DNA of 64,000 nt from Eonycteris spelaea (lineage: Eukaryota > Chordata > Mammalia > Chiroptera > Pteropodidae). Of the stretch, positions 34,013 through 46,082 are shown piece after piece; the first letter of the stretch is position 1, and each line of letters opens with the position of its first letter. The position numbers and the translations under genes are program-made. The stretch is taken from the NCBI GenBank assembly GCA_003508835.1, contig PUFA01000022.1, positions 7,874,001 to 7,938,000 on the forward strand. Direction: 5' to 3'. The notes below the pieces were generated by a model. The model searched no databases. It had not been told where the DNA came from and saw nothing but the letters and a program-made list of their open reading frames with translations.

Positions 34013-35154
34013 ATAAAAATTTATAGCATTATCTTAAAAATATAGGTGAAAGATCAATACATAGAATATTAATAGAAAATCTCAAATTACTGTAAATATA
34101 TTTTTATAGACAAGGAATTCTAGTTTAAAGAATAAGTCTAAAGTTCTAGTCATCTAAGAGGATAAGTAACAGTAAAGAATTGAAATCATATAATTTTAAT
34201 GGGATACAACCTGATAGTACAGTGGCAATCTTATGCAAAAGGTATGTATTGCATAATCTATAAACATTTGGGTTTAAAATATCCAGCTAAATGCAAAAAA
34301 TAAATTGGTTGAGTTTCAATATGCTCCATATATTAATGTGGGCTCTGTTGATAAAGACCCCAAACATTACTCTAATGATGGATTATTCCTTGATTTTACA
34401 TTTGAAAGCCTAGGCTGAGAAAACTAATCATATAAGCAAATGCATTTTCAGAAACATGTAACCATCTGGAGTACCTTTAGCAGCAGAAACCAATATTCGT
34501 GCTGTTATTTTCATTACAGGCCTTTCAATGAAACTCTCTCCAGACAAGCAGGGAGCTAAGAAAAGAAATTAGTGGCCATTCAAGGACATGGCTCAAAGAC
34601 AGCCCTATTCTATTAGTGTATGTGTAGCTTTTCTTAAAGCTGTGATAAATTTCCCCAAAACGTGGTCTGTCCAAGACCAATATCTATTCAGACCATAAAA
34701 TGTAGGGAAAAAACACTCCGTGGCTCATTTAAACAGCCTTCTTAAAGTCAGAGAATTTTCAGCTGAAGACAGACATTGCCTTTATTGTTAGCTTATGTTG
34801 AATGAATAATTCAGAATGAAAGCAGTTGCAGCATAATGATAAAATTACATAAATCAAAGGGTAGCTGCTCGAGCCAAATATCTGCAGAAAAAAAAAAATC
34901 ACATTTCCTACTCTTCTGTTTACTTAGATGGTTATTTTGTTTGTGCAGATGCGCCAAAAACTATCATTACACATGTTTCTTTGTGATATTTATAACCTAC
35001 TCAAAATGCTTGCTCTAAGAAATTTTGCTTTCCTATTCAACATATCCTTTAGCCTCATTTGCTTCTTGTGCAACAGAATCTGTACATTAATGACAGGCAA
35101 AGTTCAAGGCAAACGATCATTTGTGACCAGTGTACAGAGTGGGAAGAAGGGAAG
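34013..35154. other. Unique sequence, partly conserved-looking
   Basis: Repeat-poor. The block 34440-34830 is complex and low in homopolymers, as in conserved non-coding elements. An A10 run follows near 34886-34897. Confidence 0.35.
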
Positions 35155-35372
35155 GGATTAATGATTATCAGATGCCTATTTTGTGCTGGGTGGCAGGTGG
35201 TTTTACTATTTTTTTTCCCCTCATAACAGCTTTCTGAGTGATAACAATTACCTAATTTTTCAGATAAAGGTAGCTTAGTGTATTTTTTTTTATTGTCTAA
35301 GATCATACAAACACAAAGTCGTAGAATGACCTATGAATAGTCTGACCCAAACCTCCTGCTCTTTTCAATATT
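35155..35372 (-). repeat. MIR SINE, antisense
   Basis: 'gatgcctattttgtgctggg', 'cccctcataacagctttctg' and 'ttacctaatttttcagataa', then 'gtctaagatcatacaaacac', follow antisense MIR (TACTATGTGCCAGG...ATCCCCATTTTACAGATGA...AAGGTCACACAG). Confidence 0.75.
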
Positions 35373-37539
35373 TAAGAGAATAATCTGAACATTTTAAGTT
35401 ACTATTAAAGTATAAGTGGCTTTAAGACAAAATATTAAAACAAAACAAAACAAATTACAAAGTTTTTAGGCCCAGAGTTTAAAAATAGGATGACCAGTAC
35501 TTAGATGATTTAAATAAAGCTTATTTGAAAAGTCTTGACTTTGGAGTTGCCTTTTCACGATGATTTTTCCCCTCATTAGGGCAGAGTCACATTTTAACGC
35601 ATGGATTTCTGGACTTACTTGCAAAAGAAACCTTAGCCTGAAGCTCACTGCTCGGAAATGGGTCTCTCCTCTGATTAGATTCACGCCAAAATCCACCACG
35701 TGTCAAATCGACTTAAGAATAAAAAGTCATATCTGCACAACTGCCTGAATAGCTTATTGATTCAGATTTTTTTAAATAGTGAGTTCAGCAAAATCAGAAA
35801 GGCAACAAAACCAATCATTTCCGCTCAAACGGTTCATTCCCTGGCTGCATCCAGTCACGAAGGGAAGAGAGGGCTATCTCCATCAACATAAGGCTGCATA
35901 TTGTCGCTCACCGTGCATTACCTATTTCCTTACCAGGAAAGAGATCGATGCTGCCACTTTGGGCCAGCACTGATTAAAATAGTCACAGAAATTAATTTTA
36001 GAGAAGGTCAGTTTTGATGCGCACATTTTTATCTTCTAATTGTTTATGTATACATTATTACACTGTTTCTAGGCAAAATAACCCTTAGTAACAAAATGTT
36101 ATTTTAGCCACTATTAATTTAAAAAAATATATCAAGCTCTATGCTGTGGTTTTCTTTTCACAATTCCCTAACAAGGCAAATACGTACATGGAATTATTGA
36201 AGTTCTCAGGTAAAAGAGGGTATTAGACTTCACCAGAGCCAAAGTCGCATGGGTGCCTTCAAAATTATCTTGGAAATAATCTGTTATATACTTATTTAAC
36301 TTCTGTGTGGATGTTTCCTAGTAAGGAGCCGTATTTCTACCTACATAGCAAGCAGACCCTTTGATGGACTTTGAAATCTTAAATTCTTTTTCCTCATACG
36401 TCAATGCTTTAGACCTATATTTACTATTAAAAAGGTCTATGTGCTCATTTGCATGCCAAAATACACTTGATACACTACAAGTTACAAATAAGAACACTTA
36501 TTAAGGTTGGAAAATTACCATATTTTAACCTCGTAAACAAAATATTGACATAAGCCATTTTTATTTTTCTAGTACAGATTGTTATTATTTCATGTGGTGA
36601 ACCAATAATGGTAGAGGCTAGTTATACAGTACATTAGGCATCTGAGTGTCAAAGAGTAAGCTAGAAAATAATAAGGTATTAAATTTTCATTTAATATATG
36701 ATACAATTGTAGCTAAAACAGAACTGAACAAAATCATAATAACTATGTCTTCAAAAAACCTCAACCGATTATTGTCCAGATAGCTAATATTTAGCAGGAG
36801 ATAAAAATGACTTTCTGGTAGCTAATACACATTTTTCAAGCTTTTACTGTTAAAAATTGGTATAGTTATTAATAAATTGATATTTATTGATGAAATATAT
36901 TTATCAATAGCTTATTTGTTCAATCTTAAAATTTCAACATTAAGATTAGTTATTCCTCTAACTGAACAATCTTTTATATCACATAAGATTTATATCCGTT
37001 ACATCAAAATAACAAATAAAGAAGCCATTTAATATATTGCTTCTTTTATTTTTTATTTCTTGCCTTTTGGCAATTCACAGAAAATGAAGATTTGATGCTC
37101 TAAATTTGAGATGCAGTTGCCATGACAACCAAGAGGCACAATCCTGCATACTACAATTCAAAATGTATTTGGATATCAGAAAGAATCTACTACATTATGT
37201 ATTATACTTCTTCTGGATTTAGATAAAACAATCTAGTTCTTTACTTTTGTTTTTAAATACATGTACATTTTATGACGTTAGCACAGGAGGCAGGCTTAAA
37301 AGTATACAGATGTAACAAATGAGTCATTAAAATTTTGATTTGCATATATATGCAGTGAAAAATTTTCCTTTGCACAAAATAAAAATGTCAGTAAATACAA
37401 TGTTCAGTGATTTAAATGATTTTATGCTATTTATCTAACGTATATTTCTTTTAATGCACATACATCTAAGGCTAACCCCTCCGCAAATCTTTATACTCAC
37501 ACTTCCAATTGTGCTTTGCTGTCTGCACTAGAGAATTCT
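35373..37539. other. Unique AT-rich sequence
   Basis: About 2.2 kb with no recognised repeat. The block 35540-35970 is richer in G+C, with open frames on both strands and no recognisable domain. 37080-37180 looks complex and repeat-free. Confidence 0.45.
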
Positions 37540-37765
37540 CATAAAGACTTCGACATATTCCAAACTGAACACATTAGCTTCCCCTAACCCTGCCTCCTTG
37601 CATGTTCCCTGAATTTTGCTGCCAGCTGCACCGTCTTCAGATCGTCCAGGTTCAAACATCAGAGTCATGTTTGACTTTTTTCTTCTTCTCGTCGTCATTA
37701 TTTAATTCATGACTAATCCTACTGAGTCTAACGGAATAACAGTATTTCTTTGGTACAATCAGAAG
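37540..37765 (+). mobile_element. L2 LINE internal fragment
   Basis: 'attccaaactgaacacatta' and 'gcttcccctaaccctgcctc', then 'caaacatcagagtcatgttt' and 'cctactgagtctaacg', parallel the part of L2 that reads CCAAAACTGAACTCAT...CTCCTCC...GAGTCATCCTTGACTCC...AAGTCCTGTCGATTCTACC (remembered). Confidence 0.6.
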
Positions 37766-38584
37766 AAAAAAATCATTTTCTGTTAACAAGTGTTTACCTA
37801 TATTTTTATGTTAAATATACTTATTGCCTAAAGTAGGACCTATCGTAGACTTGGGAATGGGGGGGAACAGAAGAGTTGGAAGAGAACAGATCCCCAGGTG
37901 ATTGCAAGAGTGAAAGAGCATCCATAACACCGCTGGGTTTTATTCTGTAGTTGTAGTTGTGGAAAAAAAAAAAAAAAAGAGAGAGAGAAGTTTTTCAAAA
38001 AGCAAATTACTTAAAAATATTTTGGAGAAAATAATTCTTGTAGAAATGAGAGCGACCTCAAGGAAAAGAGAGGTTAGTGGCAGAGAGCCAGATAGAAATC
38101 TCCTGCTGCCGTTCAGAGAGTGGATAGGGAGGATATAGGAAATGCCACTGTCATTTCTACATAGCAAGAGTACTTTTTTTTTTAACATGTGAGACTGGCT
38201 AAGATTCAAAATTTGATATGTACCGTTTTAGAAAAAGGAAATAGGTATTGTCCTATGTTGTCAATGGGATGTGAATTATTTAGTTTGCAATGGGTGGCAG
38301 TTTGGCAGGCTGACTCAGCAATGTTACATTTTAGTATCATACATCATCGGTTCTAAAATGCACATGTCGTTACCATTTTTTTGATGTTAAGACATTTTAA
38401 CATCCTTAAAATCAAGGTACATTTAATCATCGATGGTGCATATCGTTTATATGGTGATGTTTTTCTTTTTTCATGTTAACAAAATGTAATGGCATATCTT
38501 ATGGCAACAGTGAAGATCTGGTAAAATGTGTTATTTATCTATAGATGTATTCGTCTAGGAATACACACATACACACAAGTATTA
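37766..38584. other. Unique sequence with A/GA tract
   Basis: It includes an A16 run followed by (GA)n at 37962-37989 and a G8 run near 37859. The remainder is unassigned. Confidence 0.45.
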
Positions 38585-38890
38585 TCATCGGTTGTAGCAC
38601 CAAAATATTGGAAACTATCAAATTCTAAAAATAAATGACATACATATACAATGGAGTACTTTGCAGTCTTTAAAAAGAATAAGGCAGAGCTATACAAACA
38701 TTGTGAATTGTCTTACATTATAGTATTTGTAAAAACATGCCAAAAAACTGTAAAAATGTTATGATTGCTTCTGGGAGGGGAAAGATTAAGTGATAAAAGT
38801 GAGAAAAATACTAATTTTTCATTGTAAATCATTTTGTAAATATTGAATTTTTCTCCAACTGCAAGTTTTATTTTTCAAGTAATCAAAATA
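38585..38890 (+). mobile_element. L1M LINE 3' end
   Basis: 'caaaatattggaaactatca' and 'tacatatacaatggagtact', then 'ttgcagtctttaaaaagaat' and 'ttgcttctgggaggggaaag', match the old L1 3' end (GCAAAAAATTGGAAACAACC...CATACAATGGAATACTATGCAGC...GGTTGCCTCTGGGG). Confidence 0.75.
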
Positions 38891-41800
38891 CATATTTTAA
38901 AATATTACTTTCAAACATTATATTCATAATGACTTGCTTCTAACTTCAGCAATTCCTTCTATTGAGATGGTTATGCTACGTAACTCCTAAAGAAGTAGAA
39001 ATTGTTCTTAACATTAGAGTATGTAGTCATTATTTTTTTTTCCCATGTTTTTCTAAAGCTAAGTTAAATTAACTTGTTTATCTGTCTCATTAATATTTGG
39101 ATTATTTTGTCGTGTATAGAATTGGCCTTTACTATTCAGTTTGTCAGCTAAGGATGATTACATTGTTTAATATGATTTCTATTTAGAAGAACAAAATAAT
39201 GTTTATTAAATTATTTCTTTTTATGACTATACTACTTTGGAGATATACTTAAGTTTTTATTTCACTATTGGCCAATGTGTTATCACTTTTCCTTTAAATT
39301 ATCTGGAATACATTTTACGTCTTTGACTTTTATTGACTTTTTTCCAAGATCTCTGAAATTTTTAAAAAATTACTTATATTTTTGACTTGGAATTGTCCAA
39401 CGGTTTACAAAAGTTGCTACATGGCTTATAAGAAATCTCTACTGTAAGATCTGGAAATTAATTCTTTTCTTTCAGAAAGTGAAATGTGTAGATAGCATTG
39501 AATGATCGGCAATTCCTTCAGGGCCAAGAGCCACAAGAGCTAATTGTGTAAAAGATGTTAACTCTAAACGGGCAACAGCAAGATTTAGAGCCAGAAGCCC
39601 AGAAGCAAAGTCTATATAGAAAATGGAAACGGATGAATGACGCCTCTGTCACATGTTACCTTCTGCAGCTGTCATTAGTGTAAAAAGCCTTTGTGGCTAC
39701 ATACTGGAGCTGTTTACTATCCCTTGCAAAAACACAGTCTTAGTTTATAGACTTATCTAACCTTCGTCATTGCCACTTTGTAATATGTGCTCCAGTGGAC
39801 CATAAAAATGCTTAGTTCCTTGTAAAAAGACCTATCTGCTTCTTCAGGAGATTTGTTTTACCCAGAGGTTTATATGACTATCGTTGACTTTTCTTATGTT
39901 GTTCAGTGTTTTCCGTTTTTATTCTTCCTTTTGAGTCCCTTTGGAAAAAAGAATTTGGTATCCTTATGTATCTTTAATTTTTACTATCTGCTTCCTTCAA
40001 AGAGTAGCAATGGTAAAAATCCTGCTGATGTTACTTATTTGGAAATCTAGAAGTATACATGAAACTTAAAGTTTAAATTAAATCTGGGAAATCATGCACC
40101 AGTGACTTAGCATACATAGAAACTTATAATCACATGTTGAAATAAAAAATGCAAAGAAAATGCCGTGCACTGCTCTGCAGTATTTCTGTGTAAGTGTTCC
40201 ACAGAAAACATCATCAGTATGGTTATTCTTGTGAAGAGCGAACGTCTTAATGTCATCCTGAATAAATTACGTGGTTTGTGCTGAATTGATCTCTGAAGAA
40301 AGTTACAAGGAGCCTCATTTACTCTGGCGAATAAACTTGCATCCTTGTGTGAGTGTCATAGTTATATGTAGATGAACTGCACACCTGGAATCTTAAAAAT
40401 AAACCATAAGCTACTTAAAAACTTCTCTGCATTTATCTACTGGTACATAAATATTCACCAAGAAAAAATCATTAGAAACTAATGATTTGTAGTTAATAAT
40501 TATCAGTAGCAATTACTTTGTAAATTGTGTAAGTTGTTATGATATGACCCTTCCTGTTTCTAAAATAATGACATTTCAGTAGAATAGCTCAGAAGGAGAC
40601 ACAGGACTAATTCTCCAGGATCTTCGGATGTAATTCAAAAGTCACCATCAGACGGTGACAGAAGTTGAGTAGTCACGAGTTTTTCTACCTTTGATGCTAA
40701 ACATTGAGGGCTCTAGATATAAAAGCACCCAAATTATAAACAATCTGTATAAAACTGAGGCCCATCACTAGCCATATTTGGAACTGGTTACACATCCAAC
40801 CTCTAATAGCTACATCTGACTTTGATGGTCAGGAGATGTTAGCAAGATGGAGTTTCTCCTCCCCTTGTTTCTACATACTGATTCAGATCTGTTAATTTAC
40901 AGTATCAGCTGACGTGTCCTTTGAAGATAAAGGGAGCCTGGATTCAACCCACACGCAAGCTGTATCATAGAAAACATTTTGGAGGTGAACCTGAATTGGT
41001 ACCAGTTAAACAAACTAAAAATAGGGTTCTGTTCTGATGACTGCAGTTCTACTAAGATTAGGGGGAGGAAGAGAACCAGTGACGTGTCCAGTGTCACTGG
41101 GTCACCATTTTGGTGGTGGTGCTGGCAGAGGAGCTTTAAGGTAAATATTTTTGTCTTCCTGCTTCAATGACTCTATAAATTGAAAGGAATTCATCCTTCA
41201 TAGATGTAATTTTGGGCCCATAGAGAATTTTTACTGTGGAATGCTTCCTGACTATGTTACACAGACCTATATAACTTTCACCCTCTTACATTAAAGCTAA
41301 CAGTGACATATGTTAATTAAAACACCTGCAATATTCCTTATTACAGAGGATGCTTCAGGCAGGTAGGACTTAATGACAGTAGCAGTGTCTTGGGCTCATC
41401 TCCCTTCCAGCCTTCATGAAGGAGTTTATTTTCAAAGCTGGTAAACAATAGCTGAGTCTCATTTGCAGCAATCTTAGCAATTTCTAGAAATTTGAAGGCA
41501 GTAGTTCCTGGTTAAGGCTGGCATCTCTACAGTCAATCAGCAGGCAATCAGAGCATAGAGATCTGGATTATTTCTGTAGATGTAGCTTCTCCTACATCTA
41601 TGAACATGTGAAATTTCAGATTCAGAAGTTATCCATTAACACAAATGATTAATCAAATATTCACTCGGGGAATTTTTCTCTCTATAGTCCAAAAAACTAT
41701 CAATTTCTTAATTCTGAAGAAATGGTGAAACTGTGACCTACTAATGGGTTTTCTTTCTGCTCATATCTGTGAATACATTTGTTCTTTGAACTTAGAGTTT

Positions 41801-42257
41801 GAATTCTGAATGTTATTTGAACGAAGACCAGTTTCTGTTCTAGCTTAAATCTTACACACCCTTTCCCCCTTGCCTCAGCCCTCCAAACCTTGATCGAAGA
41901 CCCTAATTTTTCTGCTAAGGCCTCCCAAACTGAATATCAGCATATGTTCAACTATCAAAAAAGCATTGATTATTTGCCTATAAAATGTCAGTGAAATAGT
42001 GCCACATGAAATAGCTGTAAACCTGGAAGGGAAAATTACTGTGACTTAAGATTTAGAATGTATATGTTTATACATTCATTTATATAAACACATATATAAA
42101 ACTAGATTTTTATAATGGCCAGATATAGTTTTATGATATAAAGATGCTCTATATAGACTAATGAATATTAACTCTATTATCTGGATATAAGTAACATTAA
42201 AGGTCATAAGAGACATTAGGAATTGTTGTTTATATAGAAAAAATAGAAGATTCTTCC
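38891..42257. other. Repeat-poor unique region with conserved-looking blocks
   Basis: About 3.4 kb without a recognised transposon, unusual for this window. Enhancer-like blocks are 39470-39760 (CAGCTG next to CATTAGTGTAAA) and 41290-41480 (TTAATTAAAACACCTGCAAT near 41314). A TATAAAAG box lies near 40717-40724. Open frames at 39853, 40897-41097 (minus) and 40979 have no recognisable domain. Confidence 0.35.
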
Positions 42258-42265
42258 ATTCACAA

Positions 42266-42488
42266 CAGGGGTTCCCACTCCCCGGGTCATGGACTGGTAT
42301 TGGTCCTGGCCTGTGAGGAACTGGGCTGCACAGCAGGAGGTGAGCGATGGGCAGGTGAGTGAAGCTTCATCTGTATTTGTAGCCGCTCCCAGCACCAGCA
42401 TCACCGCCTGAGCTCTACCTCAGATCATCAGGCATTAGATGCTCATAGGAACACCAGTCCCTGATGCCAAAAAGGTTGGGGACCGCTG
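42266..42488 (+). mobile_element. MER1-type hAT-Charlie non-autonomous element
   Basis: Nearly complete ends are present: left 'caggggttcccactccccgg' and right 'aaaaaggttggggaccgctg'. Inside are 'cagcaggaggtgagcgatgg', 'gaagcttcatctgtatttgt' and 'gatcatcaggcattagatgc'. The flanking octamers ATTCACAA (42258-42265) and ATTTAGAA (42489-42496) agree at 6 of 8 positions, a decayed hAT target duplication. It is the opposite orientation of the copy at 29127. Confidence 0.85.
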
Positions 42489-42679
42489 ATTTAGAAGATA
42501 TTTATACAATTACAGGGTCAAAATATATGAATTTAGTATGAAGATTCATTTTAATATAGTACCAAATAACTTGTCAGAAGTAGCAATGTAAAGTTCACAC
42601 TAGTAAATACTATCAAAACACCTTTTCTTCGCCTTGAGTAATGTATTTTTGAAGTTTTTCCAACTTCCAAGGTGAACAT

Positions 42680-42770
42680 GGAAATGTGACTATATTTATA
42701 TTACCATTTCCTTAATTCCTAAGTGTGATTGAAAATTTCTCAAATATATATTGGTCATTTGTATTTCAGG
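42680..42770 (-). mobile_element. L1 3' UTR fragment, antisense
   Basis: 'accatttccttaattcctaa' then 'tgaaaatttctcaaatatat' and 'tggtcatttgtatttc' parallels antisense L1M (TTTCCCTGATGACTAATGATGTTGAGCATCTTTTCATGTGCTTATTGGCCATTTGTAT). The CA microsatellite follows directly. Confidence 0.55.
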
Positions 42771-42778
42771 TACCATGG

Positions 42779-42815
<37 letters not shown>
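42779..42815. repeat. (CA)n microsatellite
   Basis: About 18 uninterrupted CA units. A minus-strand frame across it (42940-42755) is low-complexity, not a gene. Confidence 0.97.
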
Positions 42816-42818
<3 letters not shown>

Positions 42819-43324
42819 TTGTTTAGATTTTCATATTTACTTAATGTAGCAGATAAATAATCATTAACAGCATCTACCTTTTTGGGGAAAATATTTTCAT
42901 TTAGCAAAATGTCTTCAAAGGTTACTCTCAAAGGCAACATGAATTGGAAGGAAACAATGAAATGATAGTTTAATTACTCGACAGGAGACGTGAAGGGTTC
43001 CCCAGGGAAAGGTGGGACAGTAAGAGGAGCGGGGAGCGGGGGAAGAGGGCAGGGCAGCAGCACTAGGAGGCTCTAACAACAATCTTTCTGGCCTCAGAAC
43101 GACCTAAGACTCTTAAGAATAGAGGGTCCTCATATTTACAGTTTCTATTGTCAGTAATGAATTTTACTTCTATGAATCAAAAGCAAAGATAACATAAGCC
43201 CCTGGAAATTTTAGTAATATTGGGGACAATACCGGCCTTACCATTAGGAAGCTGAATTATGACTTCGGGTCTCAAACTAATTATGTTTTTATCGTAAAGA
43301 GTAACTTCAGTTGACCTCCGAGTT
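42816..43324. other. Unique sequence with a G-rich patch
   Basis: Mostly unassigned. The patch 42990-43075 is G-rich and includes a quadruplex motif (next entry). Confidence 0.45.
43031..43054 (+). promoter_or_regulatory. G-quadruplex motif
   Basis: Four G-runs in 24 nt: GGGG-AGC-GGGGG-AAGA-GGG-CA-GGG. It meets the usual G3+ rule with loops of 2 to 4 nt. Confidence 0.6.
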
Positions 43325-43556
43325 GGCATAGTAATTAAGGCTCTGGAATCTCACTGCTTTGGTTCCTGTCCGGGATTCTACAATAACTAGCCTTGTGAAC
43401 TTAATCTCTCTAAACTCATCTCATCTGTCAAATGCAGATAATATTGGTACCTACATAATAGGGTTCTTATGAGGATTTAGTGAAATAATCCTGATAAAAT
43501 CCTCAGCTTGGCATTTGAAACAAAGTAAGCACTCATTAAATGTCAACCATTATTTA
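43325..43556 (+). repeat. MIR SINE, near full length
   Basis: 'ggcatagtaattaaggctct' and 'cggaatctc'-like A/B-box text come first, then 'ctagccttgtgaacttaatc'. 'gataatattggtacctacat', 'ttatgaggatttagtgaaat' and 'aagcactcattaaatgtcaa' complete it. This is the best MIR copy in the window, about 230 bp, covering the tRNA-like part to the 3' end. Confidence 0.88.
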
Positions 43557-44404
43557 TATATTTCTATGTACATGTGTATGCTATATAATTGGAAACAAAG
43601 AATTATCACAGAATAGAATTTTATATGCTCTGTTCTTTGCTAAACAGTCCTTATGTGTCTTTTCTATATAGTTTAATACTTTTCAAAGTATAATTTTGAT
43701 ATTATATAGATATACCTTATTTTATTTATGTTAGAGTAAAAATTAATTTACTCCTCCAATTTTTACCATATGTGTGTATATATGTATAGACATAAACATT
43801 TGCCTGCATTATGTTATTATTTTAACTTGTATTTGTTAGATAACTAATATAATTTACACTTTTTATCACTTTTGGTATTGATTACTTCTTTTTAAAATTG
43901 GTTCTTCTTATTCTGTTTCTGTTTTCTTTTTAAGTTAGGCTGTTGGTGTTTGACAACATTTTTAACATTATTGAAATAAGAAAATAAGTACTATGCTCTG
44001 AACACATAACAGATGAAATTTTTGTATTTATCTGTTGAAAATGTGAGGATTACCTGATTTCTGTTCTTTCTTTGTTTGTTTATATTCCAGAGATTTTTAT
44101 AGACAGAACAAAGTCAGCTTAAAAGAATGGTAGCATTAAAATTAGAGATTTAAAAGGAATTTAGGAACCAAGTCCAAAATGCATAATACACATAATATAT
44201 AACTTAAATGCCTCTATATACTCAAGTTAAATCTCAACTCCAGCAATAAAACTGGAGGGAAAAAAACATTCTGAACAAGTGGGAAACTTGCTAATTGTAT
44301 AAAGTAAAAAAAAAACTATTCCTATCGATGAAAAGAAATACTGAAAAATATCTTTCTCACATATGCTCTATTTCTTTTCTAAAAGAGTATATTTGCTTTT
44401 TTAT
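43557..44404. other. Unique AT-rich sequence
   Basis: No recognised family. A9-class runs are present near 44308. Confidence 0.45.
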
Positions 44405-44525
44405 TACACTGTCTCCTGCAAAAGAATGTAAGTTCTGTAGCAGTAGGGAATCTTAGTCTATACTGCCTGTATCCCAAGAGACAAGAGTGCTTGACACAAA
44501 ATTATTGCACAATATAGAGTTTTGA
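44405..44525 (+). mobile_element. L2 LINE 3' fragment
   Basis: 'agaatgtaagttctgtagca' and 'cagtagggaatcttagtcta', then 'ctgcctgtatcccaagagac' and 'gagtgcttgacacaaaatta', match the L2 3' UTR (AGAATGTAAGCTCCATGAGGGCAGGG...GTATCCCCAGC). Confidence 0.65.
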
Positions 44526-44849
44526 ATGTAAATGTTAACATGATCAGAAAAAAAAAAAAGAACAATTAACAAATATATACGCACTATCTAGCCATGATTG
44601 AGTTGAACGGCCAGTATACACACATGCTGTTGAATCCTCCTTCCCCTGCAGAAGACGATCTTGAGTATTTTATTCTTATGTCATTATTTACATGTATTCC
44701 ACACATTATTTTATTCCTAAACACTACCTATATTATTTCTCATATCTAAAAACTTTTTACTTAACATTTATTTTGTTTGTTAACTTCATCCTATTGATAG
44801 CTCATTTATTTTCACTGCTTTACAGTGAACCATTATCTGAATACGTCAC
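44526..44849. other. Unique sequence
   Basis: An A12-class run lies near 44548-44560. Otherwise unassigned. Confidence 0.4.
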
Positions 44850-45230
44850 TGTCATGGACTGAATCGTGTCCCCCAAAATTCAGATGTTGAAGCCCTAACT
44901 CCCGATATGACTATATTTGAATATAGGGCTTCCAAAGAAGTAATGAAGGTTATATGGGGTTATAAGAGTGAGGCACCAATCTCCTCGGAGTGATGCACTC
45001 ACAAGGAGAGAGAGAGACACTAGGGAGTCACGCACACAGAGAAAAAGCCATGTGAGGGCACAGGAGGAAGGAAGCGAACTGTAACCCAAAGAGAGAGGCC
45101 GCAGGAGACACAAACTACCTACCCGCACCTGGACTTTGGACTTCCGGCCCCAGAATGGTGAGAAATAAATTTCTGTTGTTTAAGACGCCTAGTCTGTGAT
45201 ATTTTTTATGGTGTCACTAGGTGACTAATA
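44850..45230 (+). mobile_element. MLT1-type (MaLR) solo LTR
   Basis: It starts 'tgtcatggactgaatcgtgt' and continues 'cccccaaaattcagatgttg', 'gactatatttgaatataggg' and 'gccatgtgagggcacaggag'. 'tggtgagaaataaatttctg' carries the AATAAA signal near 45162, and 'gtctgtgat' and 'actaata' follow. A sense-strand, near full-length, non-coding LTR of about 380 bp. Confidence 0.88.
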
Positions 45231-45429
45231 AAGTCGCTGTTTTTCTGCTTTCATGTTACCAGAAATTGCTTTGGGGCTGCTCCTAAGTTTCACAACTAAA
45301 AACGATAGTATAATCATCTTTCTTTTACTTGTTACCTTGATGTATATGCCAAAATTTCTCTGGGCTGGATACGAAGAGGTAGAATTATACTTTAGAATAT
45401 GCCCATCTTCAAATTTTATCCTTTCTTAC

Positions 45430-46082
45430 TGTTGGTGTAAGAAACACCCAAACCTGTAGAGAATTTTTATGAATTGATTTGAGCCAAAATCTCAACAGGT
45501 TGAGAAAACGCTCTGGAGAATGGAGGTTTTGCAGTGTATTTTATACATCAGAATCAAAGGGGAGATGGAAGGAGGGTTGCATCGAATCCATTGGTAGTAG
45601 ATGAGGAAGGTGGGAGAAAGCAAAGTGGAGAAGTCTCTGGGACTGGAAAGATTTTAGAATGGAGAGACACCTACTTCTTTTACACTAGTAAGAACAGTAT
45701 AGTGAATAATTAACATTTGCAGCATATAGAGATGGTATGCTGAGAACAAGATAACAATGAGAGGCTCTGTGGGCCCCTGCTCAGAAGAAGTGGGTGTGCC
45801 CTGAGGGGTCCGGAAAAAGGAGATGACTCAGACATTCCAAGGGTATGTTATCTTAAATGCAAAAAGACAATAGACAGGCCTACTCAAGGTAAATATTGAC
45901 TTTTGTCAAGGAACCTAGCTAGAGGCCTAGGATGCAACTACCCGCCTGGACCAACTTTCAGTTAGAAATTCTTATGTTCAGACCATCCTATGTGGTTAAT
46001 TTTGGTTTCTGAGTTTGTGGAGTCCACAATGCTGGCCTCCCTTGGGTTTGTCAGGTTTAGTACAGGGCCCCTTTTCATTCAC
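45430..46082 (+). mobile_element. Solo LTR, LTR33-like (ERVL?)
   Basis: It starts TGTTGGTGTAAGAAACACCC and passes through 'ttgatttgagccaaaatctc', 'ggttttgcagtgtattttat' and 'ctacttcttttacactagta'. 'caacaatgagaggctctg'-like text, 'aggagatgactcagacattc' and 'gtttagtacagggccccttt' follow, near a CA end. TG/CA termini and layout indicate an LTR. The LTR33 assignment is from memory. It abuts an antisense L1. Confidence 0.5.

Noticed and set aside
36860..36912. Small inverted repeat ATTGAT...ATCAAT
   Set aside because: Arms of only about six bases in very AT-rich DNA are expected by chance.
42755..42940. Minus-strand frame with a CVCVCV repeat
   Set aside because: Translation of a (CA)n microsatellite.
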